Assembly: GCA_947073545.1 (NCBI GenBank)
Contig: CAMTMP010000018.1
Location: 1 to 64,000, forward strand
DNA from: an uncultured bacterium
GTDB lineage: Bacteria; Bacillota; Clostridia; Lachnospirales; Lachnospiraceae
DNA length: 64,000 bases
Direction: 5' to 3'
This document shows positions 38,458 through 47,626 of the stretch, one piece after another; the stretch's first letter is position 1; each line of letters opens with the position of its first letter. A program made the position numbers and the translations under genes. The notes below the pieces were generated by a model. The model saw only the letters and a program-made list of their open reading frames with translations, was not told the origin of the DNA and ran no database searches.

Positions 38458-41400
38458 ATGAGAGCATTACTTGCCCCGCTTTCGGAGCTGGGAGAATACG
38501 AAGAGATACGGGAGATGCTTGCGAGAGGAAGGACTTCCGCTGCACTGAGCGGCTGTGCGGACTCCCAAAAACTGCATATGATTTATGGGCTGGGCGAGGG
38601 ATTCCGTCGGAAGCTGATTATCACGTTCAATGATCTGCGGGCAAAAGAACTGTATGAAGATTATCAATTCTATGACAGGAATGTGATGCTATATCCGGCG
38701 AAGGATCTGATCTTCTTTCAGGCGGACATTCATGGCAATCAGCTCACCAAGGAGCGGATCAAGGTTTTCCGCAGAATGGCGGAGGGCGTGCCGCTTACCG
38801 TAGTTACCACTTTTGACGCGCTGATGGCACCGCAGGTTTCCCTGGAAGACTGGCGTCAGTATGTCATATCCATAGACAGGCGGTCTTGCGTGGTGGAGCA
38901 TGAACTTGCGGGTGACTTGGCAGGGCTCGGCTACATCAGATGTGATCAGGTGGAGGAGCCCGGGCAGTTCAGCATCCGGGGCGGCATAGTCGATATTTTT
39001 GACCTGACGGAGGAAAATCCTTACAGAATCGAGCTGTGGGGGGATGAAGTGGAGTCGATCCGCAGTTTTGACGTTTTGAGCCAACGCTCCATTGAAAAGC
39101 TGGAGGCGGTGTCCATTTATCCGGCAGCAGAACTTATTCTGTCCAAAGAGGAACTTTCGACAGGGCTGAAAAAAATACAAAAAGAGGCAAAGAAACAGGC
39201 GGAAGTGCTCAGAAAACAAATGAAGACCGAGGAGGCGCACCGGATTGAAGTGCAGAACCGGGAGCTTACCGAGGCACTTACCGAACTTGGCATTTCTTAT
39301 AATGCGATTAATTTAGACAGCTATGTGCGTTACTTTTTCCCGGAACTATCGTCCTTTGCGGACAGCTTTGCGGGGGAGGGGGCCTGTGTTTTTTTAGACG
39401 AGCCGCTGCGGATTAAGGAGCATGTGGATGCGGTGGAGCTGGAATTTCGGGAGAGCATGGCACACCGGGCGGAGAAGGGGTATATTTTGCCGGGACAGAT
39501 GGACGTTCTGTTTTCGGCGGCAGCGGTGGCGGCAGGACTGGAAAACCGCCGTGTTGTGTGCCTTTCCTCCATGGAAGGAAAAAATCCGCTGATCAGGACG
39601 GAGCAAAAGTTTGCCGTGCAGGCCAGAAGCCTTTCTTCCTATAACAATAGCTTTGAGTCGCTGGTGAAGGACTTAAAAAATTATAAGAAAAAGGGCTATC
39701 GCATTTTGCTGCTTTCCGGGTCGCGGACCCGCGCCAAACGGCTGGCGGAGGATCTGCGGGATCAGGAGTTAAACGCTTTTTATACGGAAGACCCCATGCG
39801 CGAGGTGCAGCCGGGGGAAGTGATGACGGCCTACGGGAGAGTCCGCAAGGGGTTTGAGTACCCGCTCTTGCAGTTTATGGTGATTGCGGAGAGCGATATT
39901 TTTGGCGCGCAGAAAAAGAAGAAAAGAAAGAAGAAAGTATACGAAGGCCAGAAGATCAACGACTTTAATGATCTGAAAGTAGGAGACTATGTGGTGCACG
40001 AGAGCCACGGTCTGGGAATTTATCAGGGCATTGAGAAGGTGGAAGTAGAACATGTGGTGAAAGACTACATGAAAATCTCCTACCGGGACGGCGGTGTCCT
40101 CTATGTGCTGGCGACAGGGCTTGATGTGATCCAGAAATATGCTTCGGCGGACGGCGGCACGAAGCCTAAGTTAAATAAGCTGGGCACACAGGAGTGGTCC
40201 AGAACCAAATCTAAGGTGCGCACGGCGGTGGAGGAGATCGCCGGGGATCTGGTGGAGCTTTACGCCGCCAGACAGAACGGAAAAGGGTACTGCTACGGGC
40301 CGGATACGGTCTGGCAGAGGGAGTTCGAGGAGATGTTTCCTTTCGAGGAGACGGAGGATCAGGTGCTTGCCATCGCGGCCGCCAAGGAGGACATGGAGAG
40401 CGAGAAAATCATGGATCGTCTTGTCTGCGGAGACGTGGGTTACGGAAAGACGGAGATCGCCATCCGCGCGGCGTTTAAGGCAGTGCAGGAAAATAAGCAG
40501 GTGGTCTATCTGGTGCCCACCACCATTCTGGCCCAGCAGCATTATCACACCTTTGTGCAGAGAATGAAGGATTTCCCCGTGCGGGTCGACCTGCTTTCCC
40601 GGTTTCGCACGGCCGCAGAGCAGAAAAAGACGATCACGGATTTGAAGAAGGGTATGGTGGATATCGTGATCGGTACCCACCGTGTGTTGTCCGCGGATGT
40701 GGAATACAAGGATCTGGGGCTTTTGATCATCGATGAGGAACAGCGTTTCGGCGTGACCCATAAGGAAAAAATTAAAAAATTGAAAGAGAATATAGACGTG
40801 CTGACACTGACGGCGACGCCCATTCCGCGGACGCTCCACATGAGTCTGGTGGGTATCCGGGACATGAGTGTGCTGGAGGAGGCGCCCGAGGACAGGCTGC
40901 CGATTCAGACCTTTGTCTGCGAGTATAATGAGGAGATGGTCAGGGAGGCGATCGTCCGCGAGCTTGCAAGGGAAGGACAGGTTTACTACGTCTACAACAG
41001 AGTGAACAATATCGCGGATGTGGCGGCGGCGATCAGCGACCTCGTGCCGGAGGCGAACGTGGCGTTTGCCCACGGACAAATGAAGGAAGCGGAGCTGGAA
41101 CGGATCATGTTTGATTTCGTGAACGGGGAGATCGACGTGCTGGTATCCACTACCATCATCGAGACGGGGTTAGATATATCTAATGTAAATACCATAATTA
41201 TCCACGATTCCGACCAGATGGGGTTATCCCAGCTTTATCAGCTCAGGGGACGCGTGGGACGCTCTAACCGGACAGCATACGCATTTCTTATGTATAAGCG
41301 GGATAAGGTGCTTAAAGAAGTGGCGGAAAAGCGGCTTGAGGCGATCCGGGAATTTACAGAGCTGGGAAGCGGCTTTAAGATCGCCATGCGCGATCTGGAG

Positions 41401-42009
41401 ATCCGCGGCGCGGGCAGCCTTCTGGGAAAAAGCCAGCACGGCCACATGCAGGCGGTGGGGTATGACCTCTACTGCAAAATGTTAAACGAAGCGGTCAAGA
41501 CGAAGAAGGGCATTTCCGTGATCGAGGATTTCAATACCCTCGTGGATCTGGATGTGGACGCTTACATTCCGCCGCAATACATTGTGAACGAAGTGCAGAA
41601 GCTGGATATCTATAAACGGATCGCGGGGATTGAGAACGAGCGGGAGTGTGACGATATGCGGGAAGAGCTTCTCGACCGGTTCGGCCAGATTCCGAAGTCG
41701 GTGGGAAATCTTCTGCGGATCGCGCTGATCCGCTCCCATGCCCACAGGCTGTATATGACGGAGGTGAAGGGAAAGAACGAGCGGATCAGCTTTACCCTGC
41801 GGCCGGATGCGCCGATCCGGGTGGAGAACATTCCGCTGCTCATAAGCGATTACGGCGGGAGGCTGCGGTTTGACCCCAAGGGTGATCCCACCTTTTATCT
41901 CCGTTACAGGAAGTGCGGGGTGATCGAGAAGGATGAGGAGACATTGCTTATGCTGACGGGGGAGGCGCTGACGAAGATGGAGGAACTGCTGCTTGTCGGC
42001 GCGGGCTGA
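38458..42009 (+). CDS. mfd: Transcription-repair coupling factor
   Basis: The protein has 1183 residues, full length. The UvrB-like N-terminal module (about 1-350) contains EEPGQFSIRGGIVDIFD. The RNA-polymerase-interaction domain begins near 500 with VGDYVVHESHGLGIYQGI. The helicase part has Walker A GDVGYGKTEIA (about 660), DEEQRFGV (Walker B), TATPIPRTLH and the QLRGRVGRS motif. The C-terminal TRCF domain recruits UvrA. It displaces stalled RNA polymerase and recruits excision repair. It is in an operon with pth. Confidence 0.96.
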   Translation: MRALLAPLSELGEYEEIREMLARGRTSAALSGCADSQKLHMIYGLGEGFRRKLIITFNDLRAKELYEDYQFYDRNVMLYPAKDLIFFQADIHGNQLTKERIKVFRRMAEGVPLTVVTTFDALMAPQVSLEDWRQYVISIDRRSCVVEHELAGDLAGLGYIRCDQVEEPGQFSIRGGIVDIFDLTEENPYRIELWGDEVESIRSFDVLSQRSIEKLEAVSIYPAAELILSKEELSTGLKKIQKEAKKQAEVLRKQMKTEEAHRIEVQNRELTEALTELGISYNAINLDSYVRYFFPELSSFADSFAGEGACVFLDEPLRIKEHVDAVELEFRESMAHRAEKGYILPGQMDVLFSAAAVAAGLENRRVVCLSSMEGKNPLIRTEQKFAVQARSLSSYNNSFESLVKDLKNYKKKGYRILLLSGSRTRAKRLAEDLRDQELNAFYTEDPMREVQPGEVMTAYGRVRKGFEYPLLQFMVIAESDIFGAQKKKKRKKKVYEGQKINDFNDLKVGDYVVHESHGLGIYQGIEKVEVEHVVKDYMKISYRDGGVLYVLATGLDVIQKYASADGGTKPKLNKLGTQEWSRTKSKVRTAVEEIAGDLVELYAARQNGKGYCYGPDTVWQREFEEMFPFEETEDQVLAIAAAKEDMESEKIMDRLVCGDVGYGKTEIAIRAAFKAVQENKQVVYLVPTTILAQQHYHTFVQRMKDFPVRVDLLSRFRTAAEQKKTITDLKKGMVDIVIGTHRVLSADVEYKDLGLLIIDEEQRFGVTHKEKIKKLKENIDVLTLTATPIPRTLHMSLVGIRDMSVLEEAPEDRLPIQTFVCEYNEEMVREAIVRELAREGQVYYVYNRVNNIADVAAAISDLVPEANVAFAHGQMKEAELERIMFDFVNGEIDVLVSTTIIETGLDISNVNTIIIHDSDQMGLSQLYQLRGRVGRSNRTAYAFLMYKRDKVLKEVAEKRLEAIREFTELGSGFKIAMRDLEIRGAGSLLGKSQHGHMQAVGYDLYCKMLNEAVKTKKGISVIEDFNTLVDLDVDAYIPPQYIVNEVQKLDIYKRIAGIENERECDDMREELLDRFGQIPKSVGNLLRIALIRSHAHRLYMTEVKGKNERISFTLRPDAPIRVENIPLLISDYGGRLRFDPKGDPTFYLRYRKCGVIEKDEETLLMLTGEALTKMEELLLVGAG

Positions 42010-42061
42010 TGTTGGGAAAGGGTGGTTTGGGAACAAAATACTTATATTGTATGTGATGGGA

Positions 42062-42089
42062 AAATGGGGCAGAGAAATCTGTCCCATTT
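42062..42089 (+). terminator. Hairpin after mfd
   Basis: The 12-base arms AAATGGGGCAGA and TCTGTCCCATTT with a GAAA tetraloop lie 53 bases after the stop. The T tail is poor. Confidence 0.6.
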
Positions 42090-42176
42090 GCAAGTTATTT
42101 ACAGGTGCCAAATATATCAAGAAGCTCTCGCGGAGTTACAATAAAAGGTTCTTGTAAAAAAATTTTTGTTTAAGAA

Positions 42177-42204
42177 TGAACCTCACGCAATTACATGACG
42201 AATA
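42177..42204 (+). promoter_or_regulatory. Candidate ECF-type autoregulated promoter
   Basis: TGAACC (42177-42182), 16 bases and CGAATA (42199-42204) resemble the GAAC / CGxxx pattern used by Firmicutes ECF sigma factors. The site is immediately upstream of the ECF sigma gene, as expected for autoregulation. Confidence 0.5.
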
Positions 42205-42233
42205 TAAAGTGAACAGGCAGGGGAGGTGAGGCG

Positions 42234-42758
42234 GTGAATGCAGGGGAAATAGAAAAATGTATAGATGGTTTTGGCACGGACGTATATAGATTCTGTCTGA
42301 AACTCTGTCTGGACAAAGCGGATGCCGAAGACTTGTACCAGCAGACTTTTCTCAAAGCACTGGAGACAGAGTGGACACTCGACTGGGAGAAAAACCCGAG
42401 GGCGTTGTTCTTTTCTTTCGCCTATCACCTCTGGAAAAGCGACAGAAGAAAACAGGCACGCCGGAATAGGATCGCGCCTTGCAGTAATATGGATGAGGAG
42501 ATGGAGGCGGTTATGCAGTCTGAAGGAGACGTGGAAGAAGGTTATCTTCAGAAAGAACTGGTCGTGCAGGTGCGCCGGATCATACAGACGCTCCCGGAAA
42601 AATTCCAAGTGCCGCTGTATTTATTTTACCTTTCCGAGTGTTCCGTGGAGCAGATCGCGGCTGTCATAAAGAAACCGCCCGGCACGGTGAAAAGCCGGCT
42701 GTTCAAGGGAAGAAGTTTAATAAAGAAAAGATTGGAGGAAGCAGGTTATGGGAGATAA
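42234..42758 (+). CDS. ECF-type RNA polymerase sigma factor
   Basis: The protein has 174 residues with a GTG start behind GGGAGGTGA. Sigma region 2 (about 10-80) contains DAEDLYQQTFLKALE and AYHLWKSDRRKQARRNR. Region 4 (about 110-170) contains LPEKFQVPLYLFYLSECSVEQIA and the helix-turn-helix PPGTVKSRLFKGRSLIKKRL. It lacks regions 1 and 3, so it is an ECF factor. It overlaps the following membrane protein by 11 bases, the usual position of a regulator of its activity. Confidence 0.9.
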   Translation: MNAGEIEKCIDGFGTDVYRFCLKLCLDKADAEDLYQQTFLKALETEWTLDWEKNPRALFFSFAYHLWKSDRRKQARRNRIAPCSNMDEEMEAVMQSEGDVEEGYLQKELVVQVRRIIQTLPEKFQVPLYLFYLSECSVEQIAAVIKKPPGTVKSRLFKGRSLIKKRLEEAGYGR

Positions 42759-43125
42759 TCACCCTGATATGGAAATAGAAAAAGTAATCCGGGCGTCTGT
42801 GGAGATGACGGATGTGCCGTCCCCGGAATTGAATCGCAAGCTCAAAGCGGTTCTGCGTGAGCAGGAAGCTGTCCTGCAAAAGCAGCCTGTCATGCGTAAG
42901 CTGTCACTTTGGTATGTGCCGATGGTTTTGAATCTGATCACCTTTTCTATGCTGGCATTTTTGGCACGGATCATAATTGAAAATATGTATTTATCTTACT
43001 TTGCCGCCGGGAGCTGCCTTTATGTTGGTGCGGCGGGGATATTGCTTACTCTGGTTGGCTTAAAAAGGTCGAACATAAAAGAGGAAATTACGATTCGCAT
43101 TGGGAAAAGAGGTGTATTGGTATGA
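42748..43125 (+). CDS. Membrane protein, putative regulator of the ECF sigma factor
   Basis: The protein has 125 residues starting MGDNHPDMEIEKVIRASVEMTDVP. The N-terminal cytoplasmic part (about 1-50) has the helix LNRKLKAVLREQEAVLQKQ. Two membrane helices follow (about 58-76 and 82-103). There is no ZAS zinc motif (HxxxCxxC). The overlap with the sigma gene and the single small cytoplasmic helical region make an anti-sigma function likely, but this is inference. It overlaps the next gene by four bases. Confidence 0.7.
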   Translation: MGDNHPDMEIEKVIRASVEMTDVPSPELNRKLKAVLREQEAVLQKQPVMRKLSLWYVPMVLNLITFSMLAFLARIIIENMYLSYFAAGSCLYVGAAGILLTLVGLKRSNIKEEITIRIGKRGVLV

Positions 43126-43928
43126 GTTTTCTGGAAAATGGCGGTTTCGGAGGTCTTTCCATGTTGTATCCCGTTCTGATTATCGGGTCTGCATTTTTTG
43201 CGCTGTGCGGCTCCGCCTTTTTCGCGGCGTGGGTGTATCAGGACTGTAAAAAGCGGGGCGATGATCCGGTGCTGTGGGCGGTTATGGTTTTTGCGGTTTC
43301 GCCCTTTATCGGATTGCTTCTCTACTTTCTACGCCGCTCGGAGATAAAGACGGCATGTCACGCCTGCGGACATCGAATTTCGGTAACTGCAAACTATTGT
43401 GAAGAATGTGGAACAAAGATTGAAAAGGAGGATGATCAAATGATGGTAAAACAGGGAACGCATCATTTAAAGCTTATTTTTGCAGGCATTGTGAGTATGG
43501 CGCTTATGCTCGTGTGTCTGACCGGATTTATTGTAAGTGCGGCTTCCGGGAACGGTATCAACACTAATATCGCTTCCAATGAGCGGGTATGGAACATGGG
43601 TGTGATTTTGGATTACAGCACCTATCGGAACGGCGTCTGGAAGCTGCATTTTAAAAGCGCCAGCGACGGATTTGTGAAAGAAAAGAATATGACGGTCACG
43701 GACGCGGATACCCAGACGCTCTACGCGGATATTTCCTGCGGCATGGTGCCGGAGGGTGCAACGCTCATCCTGTGGCTGGTGCAGGGGGACGTGGTCAAAT
43801 CCGTTGACGTGACGAATCTTTCCGAACCGCTGGCATACCCGCTGGATGAATTTGAGAATGGAAAAGTGTATGTCAGACTGCAGATCAACGGTGTGGAAGA
43901 TACGGTTTCGGAAATTTATATTCAATAG
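43122..43928 (+). CDS. Zinc-ribbon membrane protein, third gene of the ECF unit
   Basis: The protein has 268 residues with ATG 43122 overlapping the previous stop. TM helices lie at about 13-36 and 47-65. A zinc ribbon follows with ACHACGH and CEECGT (about 84-105). A third helix (about 120-143) is followed by an extracellular beta-rich domain (about 150-268) containing WKLHFKSASDG and LPLDEFENGKVYVRL-like strands. It probably senses or responds to envelope state for the sigma factor. No known family was identified for the outer domain. Confidence 0.75.
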   Translation: MSFLENGGFGGLSMLYPVLIIGSAFFALCGSAFFAAWVYQDCKKRGDDPVLWAVMVFAVSPFIGLLLYFLRRSEIKTACHACGHRISVTANYCEECGTKIEKEDDQMMVKQGTHHLKLIFAGIVSMALMLVCLTGFIVSAASGNGINTNIASNERVWNMGVILDYSTYRNGVWKLHFKSASDGFVKEKNMTVTDADTQTLYADISCGMVPEGATLILWLVQGDVVKSVDVTNLSEPLAYPLDEFENGKVYVRLQINGVEDTVSEIYIQ

Positions 43929-43997
43929 TAAAAAAGGATGCCCGCGTAAGACTGCTGTGTGATATGATAATAGCAAAAAACTGAGGAGGAAACTACT

Positions 43998-45545
43998 ATG
44001 GCAGGCAGACCGAACTGGCTTAACACAGCAATCTTTTATGAAATTTATCCGCAGTCCTTCAACGATACCAACGCTGACGGTATCGGGGATATGCAGGGCA
44101 TTATCGAAAAACTGGATTATATCAAGGAGCTTGGCTGTAACGCGCTCTGGCTGAACCCCTGTTTTCTGTCACCCTTCTACGACGCGGGGTATGACGTGGA
44201 GGACTACTTCACCGTTGCGCCCCGCTACGGGACCAATGAGGATCTGGTGCGGCTTTTTAAGGAGGCGCATAAACGGGACATGCACGTGCTTCTGGACTTG
44301 GTGCCGGGACACACATCGGTGAACCACAAATGGTTTCGCGAATCCATGAAGGCGGCACGAAACGAGTACACGGACCGCTATGTATGGACGGACAGCACGT
44401 GGGAAGAGCCGGACGGCATGAACGCCCTCAAGGGGATTTCGGAGCGCGTGGGCGCCTGTGGGGTGAATTTCTTCTCTCATCAGCCCGCACTAAACTATGG
44501 ATATTATAAGCCTGATCCCGAAAAGAAATGGCAGCAGGCGATGGACGCGCCGGGACCGCTGGCGACGAGGGAGGCAATGAAAGACGTGATGCGCTTCTGG
44601 CTTTCGGCGGGCTGCGACGGGTTCCGTGTGGATATGGCGCACTCCCTTGTGAAAAACGACGAGGACAGCAAGGGCACGATCAAACTCTGGCAGGATGTCA
44701 GGGCGTTCCTTGACAGGGAATTTCCCGCGGCAGTGCTGGTTTCCGAGTGGGGCGAGCCGGATAAGTCTCTGGCGGGCGGTTTCCATATGGATTTTCTGCT
44801 GCATTTCGGCCCTTCCCATTACAACGACCTGTTCCGCTGCGACGAGCCTTGGTTTTCCAGAAGGGGAAAAGGGGATATCAAAGCGTTTTGGGAGAAATAT
44901 CAGGAGAGCTATGATAAGTCCTGCGGCGGACTGATCTGCATTCCTTCCGGCAATCACGACATGGAAAGGCTGGCAAGGAGGCTTGATAAGGAGGAGATGA
45001 AGCTTGCTTTCGCCTTCTTACTGACCATGCCAGGCGCGCCTTTTATTTATTATGGCGACGAAATCGGCATGCGGTATGTGGAAGGGCTGCATTCGGTGGA
45101 AGGCGGTTATGAGCGGACCGGTTCGCGTTCTCCTATGCAGTGGGATGATTCCCTGAATGCCGGTTTTTCGGCGGCGAAGTCGGAGTTGCTTTACATTCCG
45201 CAGGACAGCGCGCCGGATCGCCCGACGGCAGCAGCGCAGATGGGGGATGTGGATTCCCTCTACAGCGAGGTGAAACGGCTGATTGCGTTCAGGCAGTCCC
45301 ATGCGGCGCTTCGCAACGACGGTGAAATAGAGTTTTTGCAGAGCGATAATTATCCGCTCGTGTTTGTCCGCAAATCCGAGAATGAAAAACTGCTGGTGGT
45401 TATCAATCCTTCTGACAGAAAGCAGCCTTTGAACGGCGGGATGAAACCGGGCGAAGCGCTCTACACGATAGGCGGAAAGCTCGAAGGCACGGAGGGCGGC
45501 TTTGCGGTGGCGCCTTGTTCTGCGGGCATATATCGGTTATCTTGA
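43998..45545 (+). CDS. GH13 alpha-glucosidase/amylase family enzyme
   Basis: The protein has 515 residues with ATG 43998 behind GAGGAGG. The barrel starts WLNTAIFYEIYPQSFNDTNADGIGD. Catalytic residues are in CDGFRVDMA (Asp nucleophile), LVSEWGEP (Glu acid/base) and SGNHDMERLA (Asp). The C-terminal beta domain begins near residue 430. There is no signal peptide, so it acts inside the cell on imported or stored oligosaccharides. Oligo-1,6-glucosidase-like and trehalose-type activities are both possible. The second calcium/substrate loop (TSVNHKWFRES) is of the alpha-glucosidase type. Confidence 0.88.
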   Translation: MAGRPNWLNTAIFYEIYPQSFNDTNADGIGDMQGIIEKLDYIKELGCNALWLNPCFLSPFYDAGYDVEDYFTVAPRYGTNEDLVRLFKEAHKRDMHVLLDLVPGHTSVNHKWFRESMKAARNEYTDRYVWTDSTWEEPDGMNALKGISERVGACGVNFFSHQPALNYGYYKPDPEKKWQQAMDAPGPLATREAMKDVMRFWLSAGCDGFRVDMAHSLVKNDEDSKGTIKLWQDVRAFLDREFPAAVLVSEWGEPDKSLAGGFHMDFLLHFGPSHYNDLFRCDEPWFSRRGKGDIKAFWEKYQESYDKSCGGLICIPSGNHDMERLARRLDKEEMKLAFAFLLTMPGAPFIYYGDEIGMRYVEGLHSVEGGYERTGSRSPMQWDDSLNAGFSAAKSELLYIPQDSAPDRPTAAAQMGDVDSLYSEVKRLIAFRQSHAALRNDGEIEFLQSDNYPLVFVRKSENEKLLVVINPSDRKQPLNGGMKPGEALYTIGGKLEGTEGGFAVAPCSAGIYRLS

Positions 45546-45574
45546 CTCTTTTAATGGATTTGTTTTCTGCTCTG

Positions 45575-45583
45575 TGATATAAT
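45575..45583 (+). promoter_or_regulatory. Extended -10 promoter of the GGDEF gene
   Basis: TGATATAAT (TGn plus TATAAT) is 79 bases upstream of the start at 45662. The -35 (TGGATT) is weak. Confidence 0.5.
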
Positions 45584-45661
45584 TAGCGCAGTCTATGCAG
45601 TTCTTGAGCCGGTTTATCAATAGAGCTGAGACAACGGTCTGTTAAAGGAGAATCATGATAG

Positions 45662-46996
45662 ATGGAACCCATATGGGAATTTTTTGAAAACATGAATGAA
45701 CTGGTTTACGTCGCAGACGTGGACACTTATGAATTTATTTATATGAATAAGAAAGCGCTTTCGATCTGCGGACTCAACTCTCGGGAACAGACCAGAGGTA
45801 AGAAGTGCTATGAGGTGCTGCAAAATGCTTCCGCGCCGTGCGAGTTTTGTAATAACAGGGAACTTGTTCCGGGGCAGTTTAAAGAGTGGCGCTATTACAA
45901 TCCTGTCTTCAACAAACACACATTGGTGAAGGATACCGTGATAGAGCGGGACGGCAGAAAACTGCGTATTGAGATTGCCGTAGATATCAGTGCGGATACC
46001 AATCAGAAGGAGATCATCCGAGACTATCAGAACAGGGAAGCGCTGATCAACGAGGCGCTGCGGACGGCTATGCTTGCACCCGATCCGGACACTTCATTAA
46101 AGATTGCGATTGAGTATCTGGGTAAGGTGCTTGGCGGCGAACGGGTATATATTTTCGAGAAAAACGAGCAGGGCGGCGACGACAACACTTACGAGTGGGT
46201 GGCAAACGGCGTGAGCCCGCAAAAGGACAACCTGCAGAATGTTCCGTCGGAGGTCTGCGACGGATGGTACCGTCTCTTTGCAGAGGACAAGTGCGTGGTG
46301 ATTGCTGATATAGAGGACGTCAGGACAAAGAATCCGCTCCAATATGAGATATTGAAACAGCAGGATATCACTTCGATTACGGTGGTGCCGTTGTATGAGG
46401 ACGGAAGAGTAATCGGATTTTACGGGGTGGATAATCCGCCGGCAGAATCTTTACACTATATTTCCAATATGCTGCAGATCATGGGGCACTTCATGGAGTC
46501 CCTGCTGAAAATGCGGAATCTGGTCAGAAATCTGGAGAGAATGTCCTATCTGGATCAGCTCACCCAGATCGGAAACCGTCATGCCATGGTAAAATATACG
46601 GAAAATGTGCGTGGAGAGAACGTGGGAATCGTTTACGGGGATATCACAGGACTGAAGCGGGTGAACGATGCGGAGGGGCATGAGGCGGGGGACCGCCTGA
46701 TACTTGCGGCCACCGCATGTATGAAGGAGGCGTTCGGGGACGCTTACAAGTTGTTCCGCATCGGAGGAGATGAACTGCTGGCGATTTGCGTGGGTATCGG
46801 AGAGACGGAATTTAGGGAGAGGGTCGCACGCTTGAGAAAAATTATGGCGGAGTCTTCCGTTAATATGGCGGTGGGCGCTGATTGGGCAAATAAAAGCGAA
46901 GCCGGAGTCAGCGTCGTGCTCGCCGCGGCGGAGACGCAGATGTACAAGGATAAGGCGGATTACTACAGGCGTACCGGGATTGACAGGAGAAGGTAA
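45662..46996 (+). CDS. PAS-GAF-GGDEF protein, putative diguanylate cyclase
   Basis: The protein has 444 residues. The PAS domain (about 8-125) contains a pair of Cys in PCEFCNN, which may bind a cofactor or sense redox. The GAF domain (about 135-290) contains ERVYIFEKNEQG and ITSITVVPLYEDGRVIGFYGVDNP. The GGDEF domain (about 295-444) has GDITGLKRVNDAEGHEAGDRLI and IGGDELLAI, so the active loop is GGDEL rather than GGDEF. The inhibitory RxxD site is absent. Activity is plausible but needs testing. There is no membrane segment, so the sensor is cytoplasmic. Confidence 0.87.
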   Translation: MEPIWEFFENMNELVYVADVDTYEFIYMNKKALSICGLNSREQTRGKKCYEVLQNASAPCEFCNNRELVPGQFKEWRYYNPVFNKHTLVKDTVIERDGRKLRIEIAVDISADTNQKEIIRDYQNREALINEALRTAMLAPDPDTSLKIAIEYLGKVLGGERVYIFEKNEQGGDDNTYEWVANGVSPQKDNLQNVPSEVCDGWYRLFAEDKCVVIADIEDVRTKNPLQYEILKQQDITSITVVPLYEDGRVIGFYGVDNPPAESLHYISNMLQIMGHFMESLLKMRNLVRNLERMSYLDQLTQIGNRHAMVKYTENVRGENVGIVYGDITGLKRVNDAEGHEAGDRLILAATACMKEAFGDAYKLFRIGGDELLAICVGIGETEFRERVARLRKIMAESSVNMAVGADWANKSEAGVSVVLAAAETQMYKDKADYYRRTGIDRRR

Positions 46997-47042
46997 GCGC
47001 TTTACAAATGAGCGGGAAAAAGCGGCTGCAGAAGTGCGTGGT

Positions 47043-47100
47043 TCCGGTTTTGACATGACGATGTCGGGAGAGACTTGTCGTGTCAAAACCGGATTTTTTT
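47043..47100 (+). terminator. Terminator with an unusually long stem
   Basis: TCCGGTTTTGACATGACGATGTC pairs along most of its length with GACTTGTCGTGTCAAAACCGGA, and a T7 run follows. The stem is over 20 bp with few mismatches, longer than ordinary terminators in this window. Confidence 0.85.
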
Positions 47101-47275
47101 GCTCTTTTACGGACGCTCTAAAATTGTTGATGATAGGATATTGTAAAAATTCGATCATGGATGTCCCCCGAAATGTTTGTTTTAAGTCCCAAATATAGGA
47201 CTTCATAAATGTTATTCTCTTTTCAGAACACAAGTTCGTTTGAAAAAGTGAACCGGAATGAAAGGAGAAAACGAG

Positions 47276-47377
47276 ATGAAGGGATATGCGGTAGAGAGCG
47301 GTTACATGGGATTTGTAAATGGGGTATACATGTTATTTGCCAGTGAAACGGATTATGCGGATTATATGGCGGAATAG
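47276..47377 (+). CDS. Small 33-residue protein
   Basis: This ORF is below the track cutoff. ATG 47276 follows AAAGGAG with eight bases of spacing. The product starts MKGYAVESGYMGFVNG and ends DYADYMAE. It is rich in Tyr, Gly and acidic residues and has no membrane helix or Cys. I have an impression that small proteins of the pattern MKGYxVxxGYMGxVxGxYMLFAxExDY recur in Clostridia, but I cannot verify this here. The function is unknown. It stands alone: the next gene has its own promoter. Confidence 0.72.
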   Translation: MKGYAVESGYMGFVNGVYMLFASETDYADYMAE

Positions 47378-47432
47378 TGGGCATAGTTTATGAAGATGGG
47401 ATAAACGGCCACAATTTCCGTCTATTTTTCGG

Positions 47433-47461
47433 TTGATAGAAATGGGGGAATACAGTACAAT
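47433..47461 (+). promoter_or_regulatory. Promoter of the alpha/beta hydrolase gene
   Basis: TTGATA (47433-47438), 17 bases and TACAAT (47456-47461). It gives a leader of about 160 bases before the ATG at 47627. The track ORF that starts on this TTG is therefore not supported. Confidence 0.65.
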
Positions 47462-47626
47462 ACAAATGTATGCGATCAGCGTACAGAAAGTTTTGGGCGT
47501 AATTTTGCGAACCGACGTGCAAAGACTGCGACTGCGGTATGGAGCGAAAACATATTTGCCGGAGAGCGAACATAGGTATAAAATAGCGCATAAATTGAAA
47601 ATAGATACAAATGCGCAGGAGATTTT

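Noticed and set aside
46980-47198. 72-codon ORF after the GGDEF gene
   Set aside because: It runs through a strong terminator stem.
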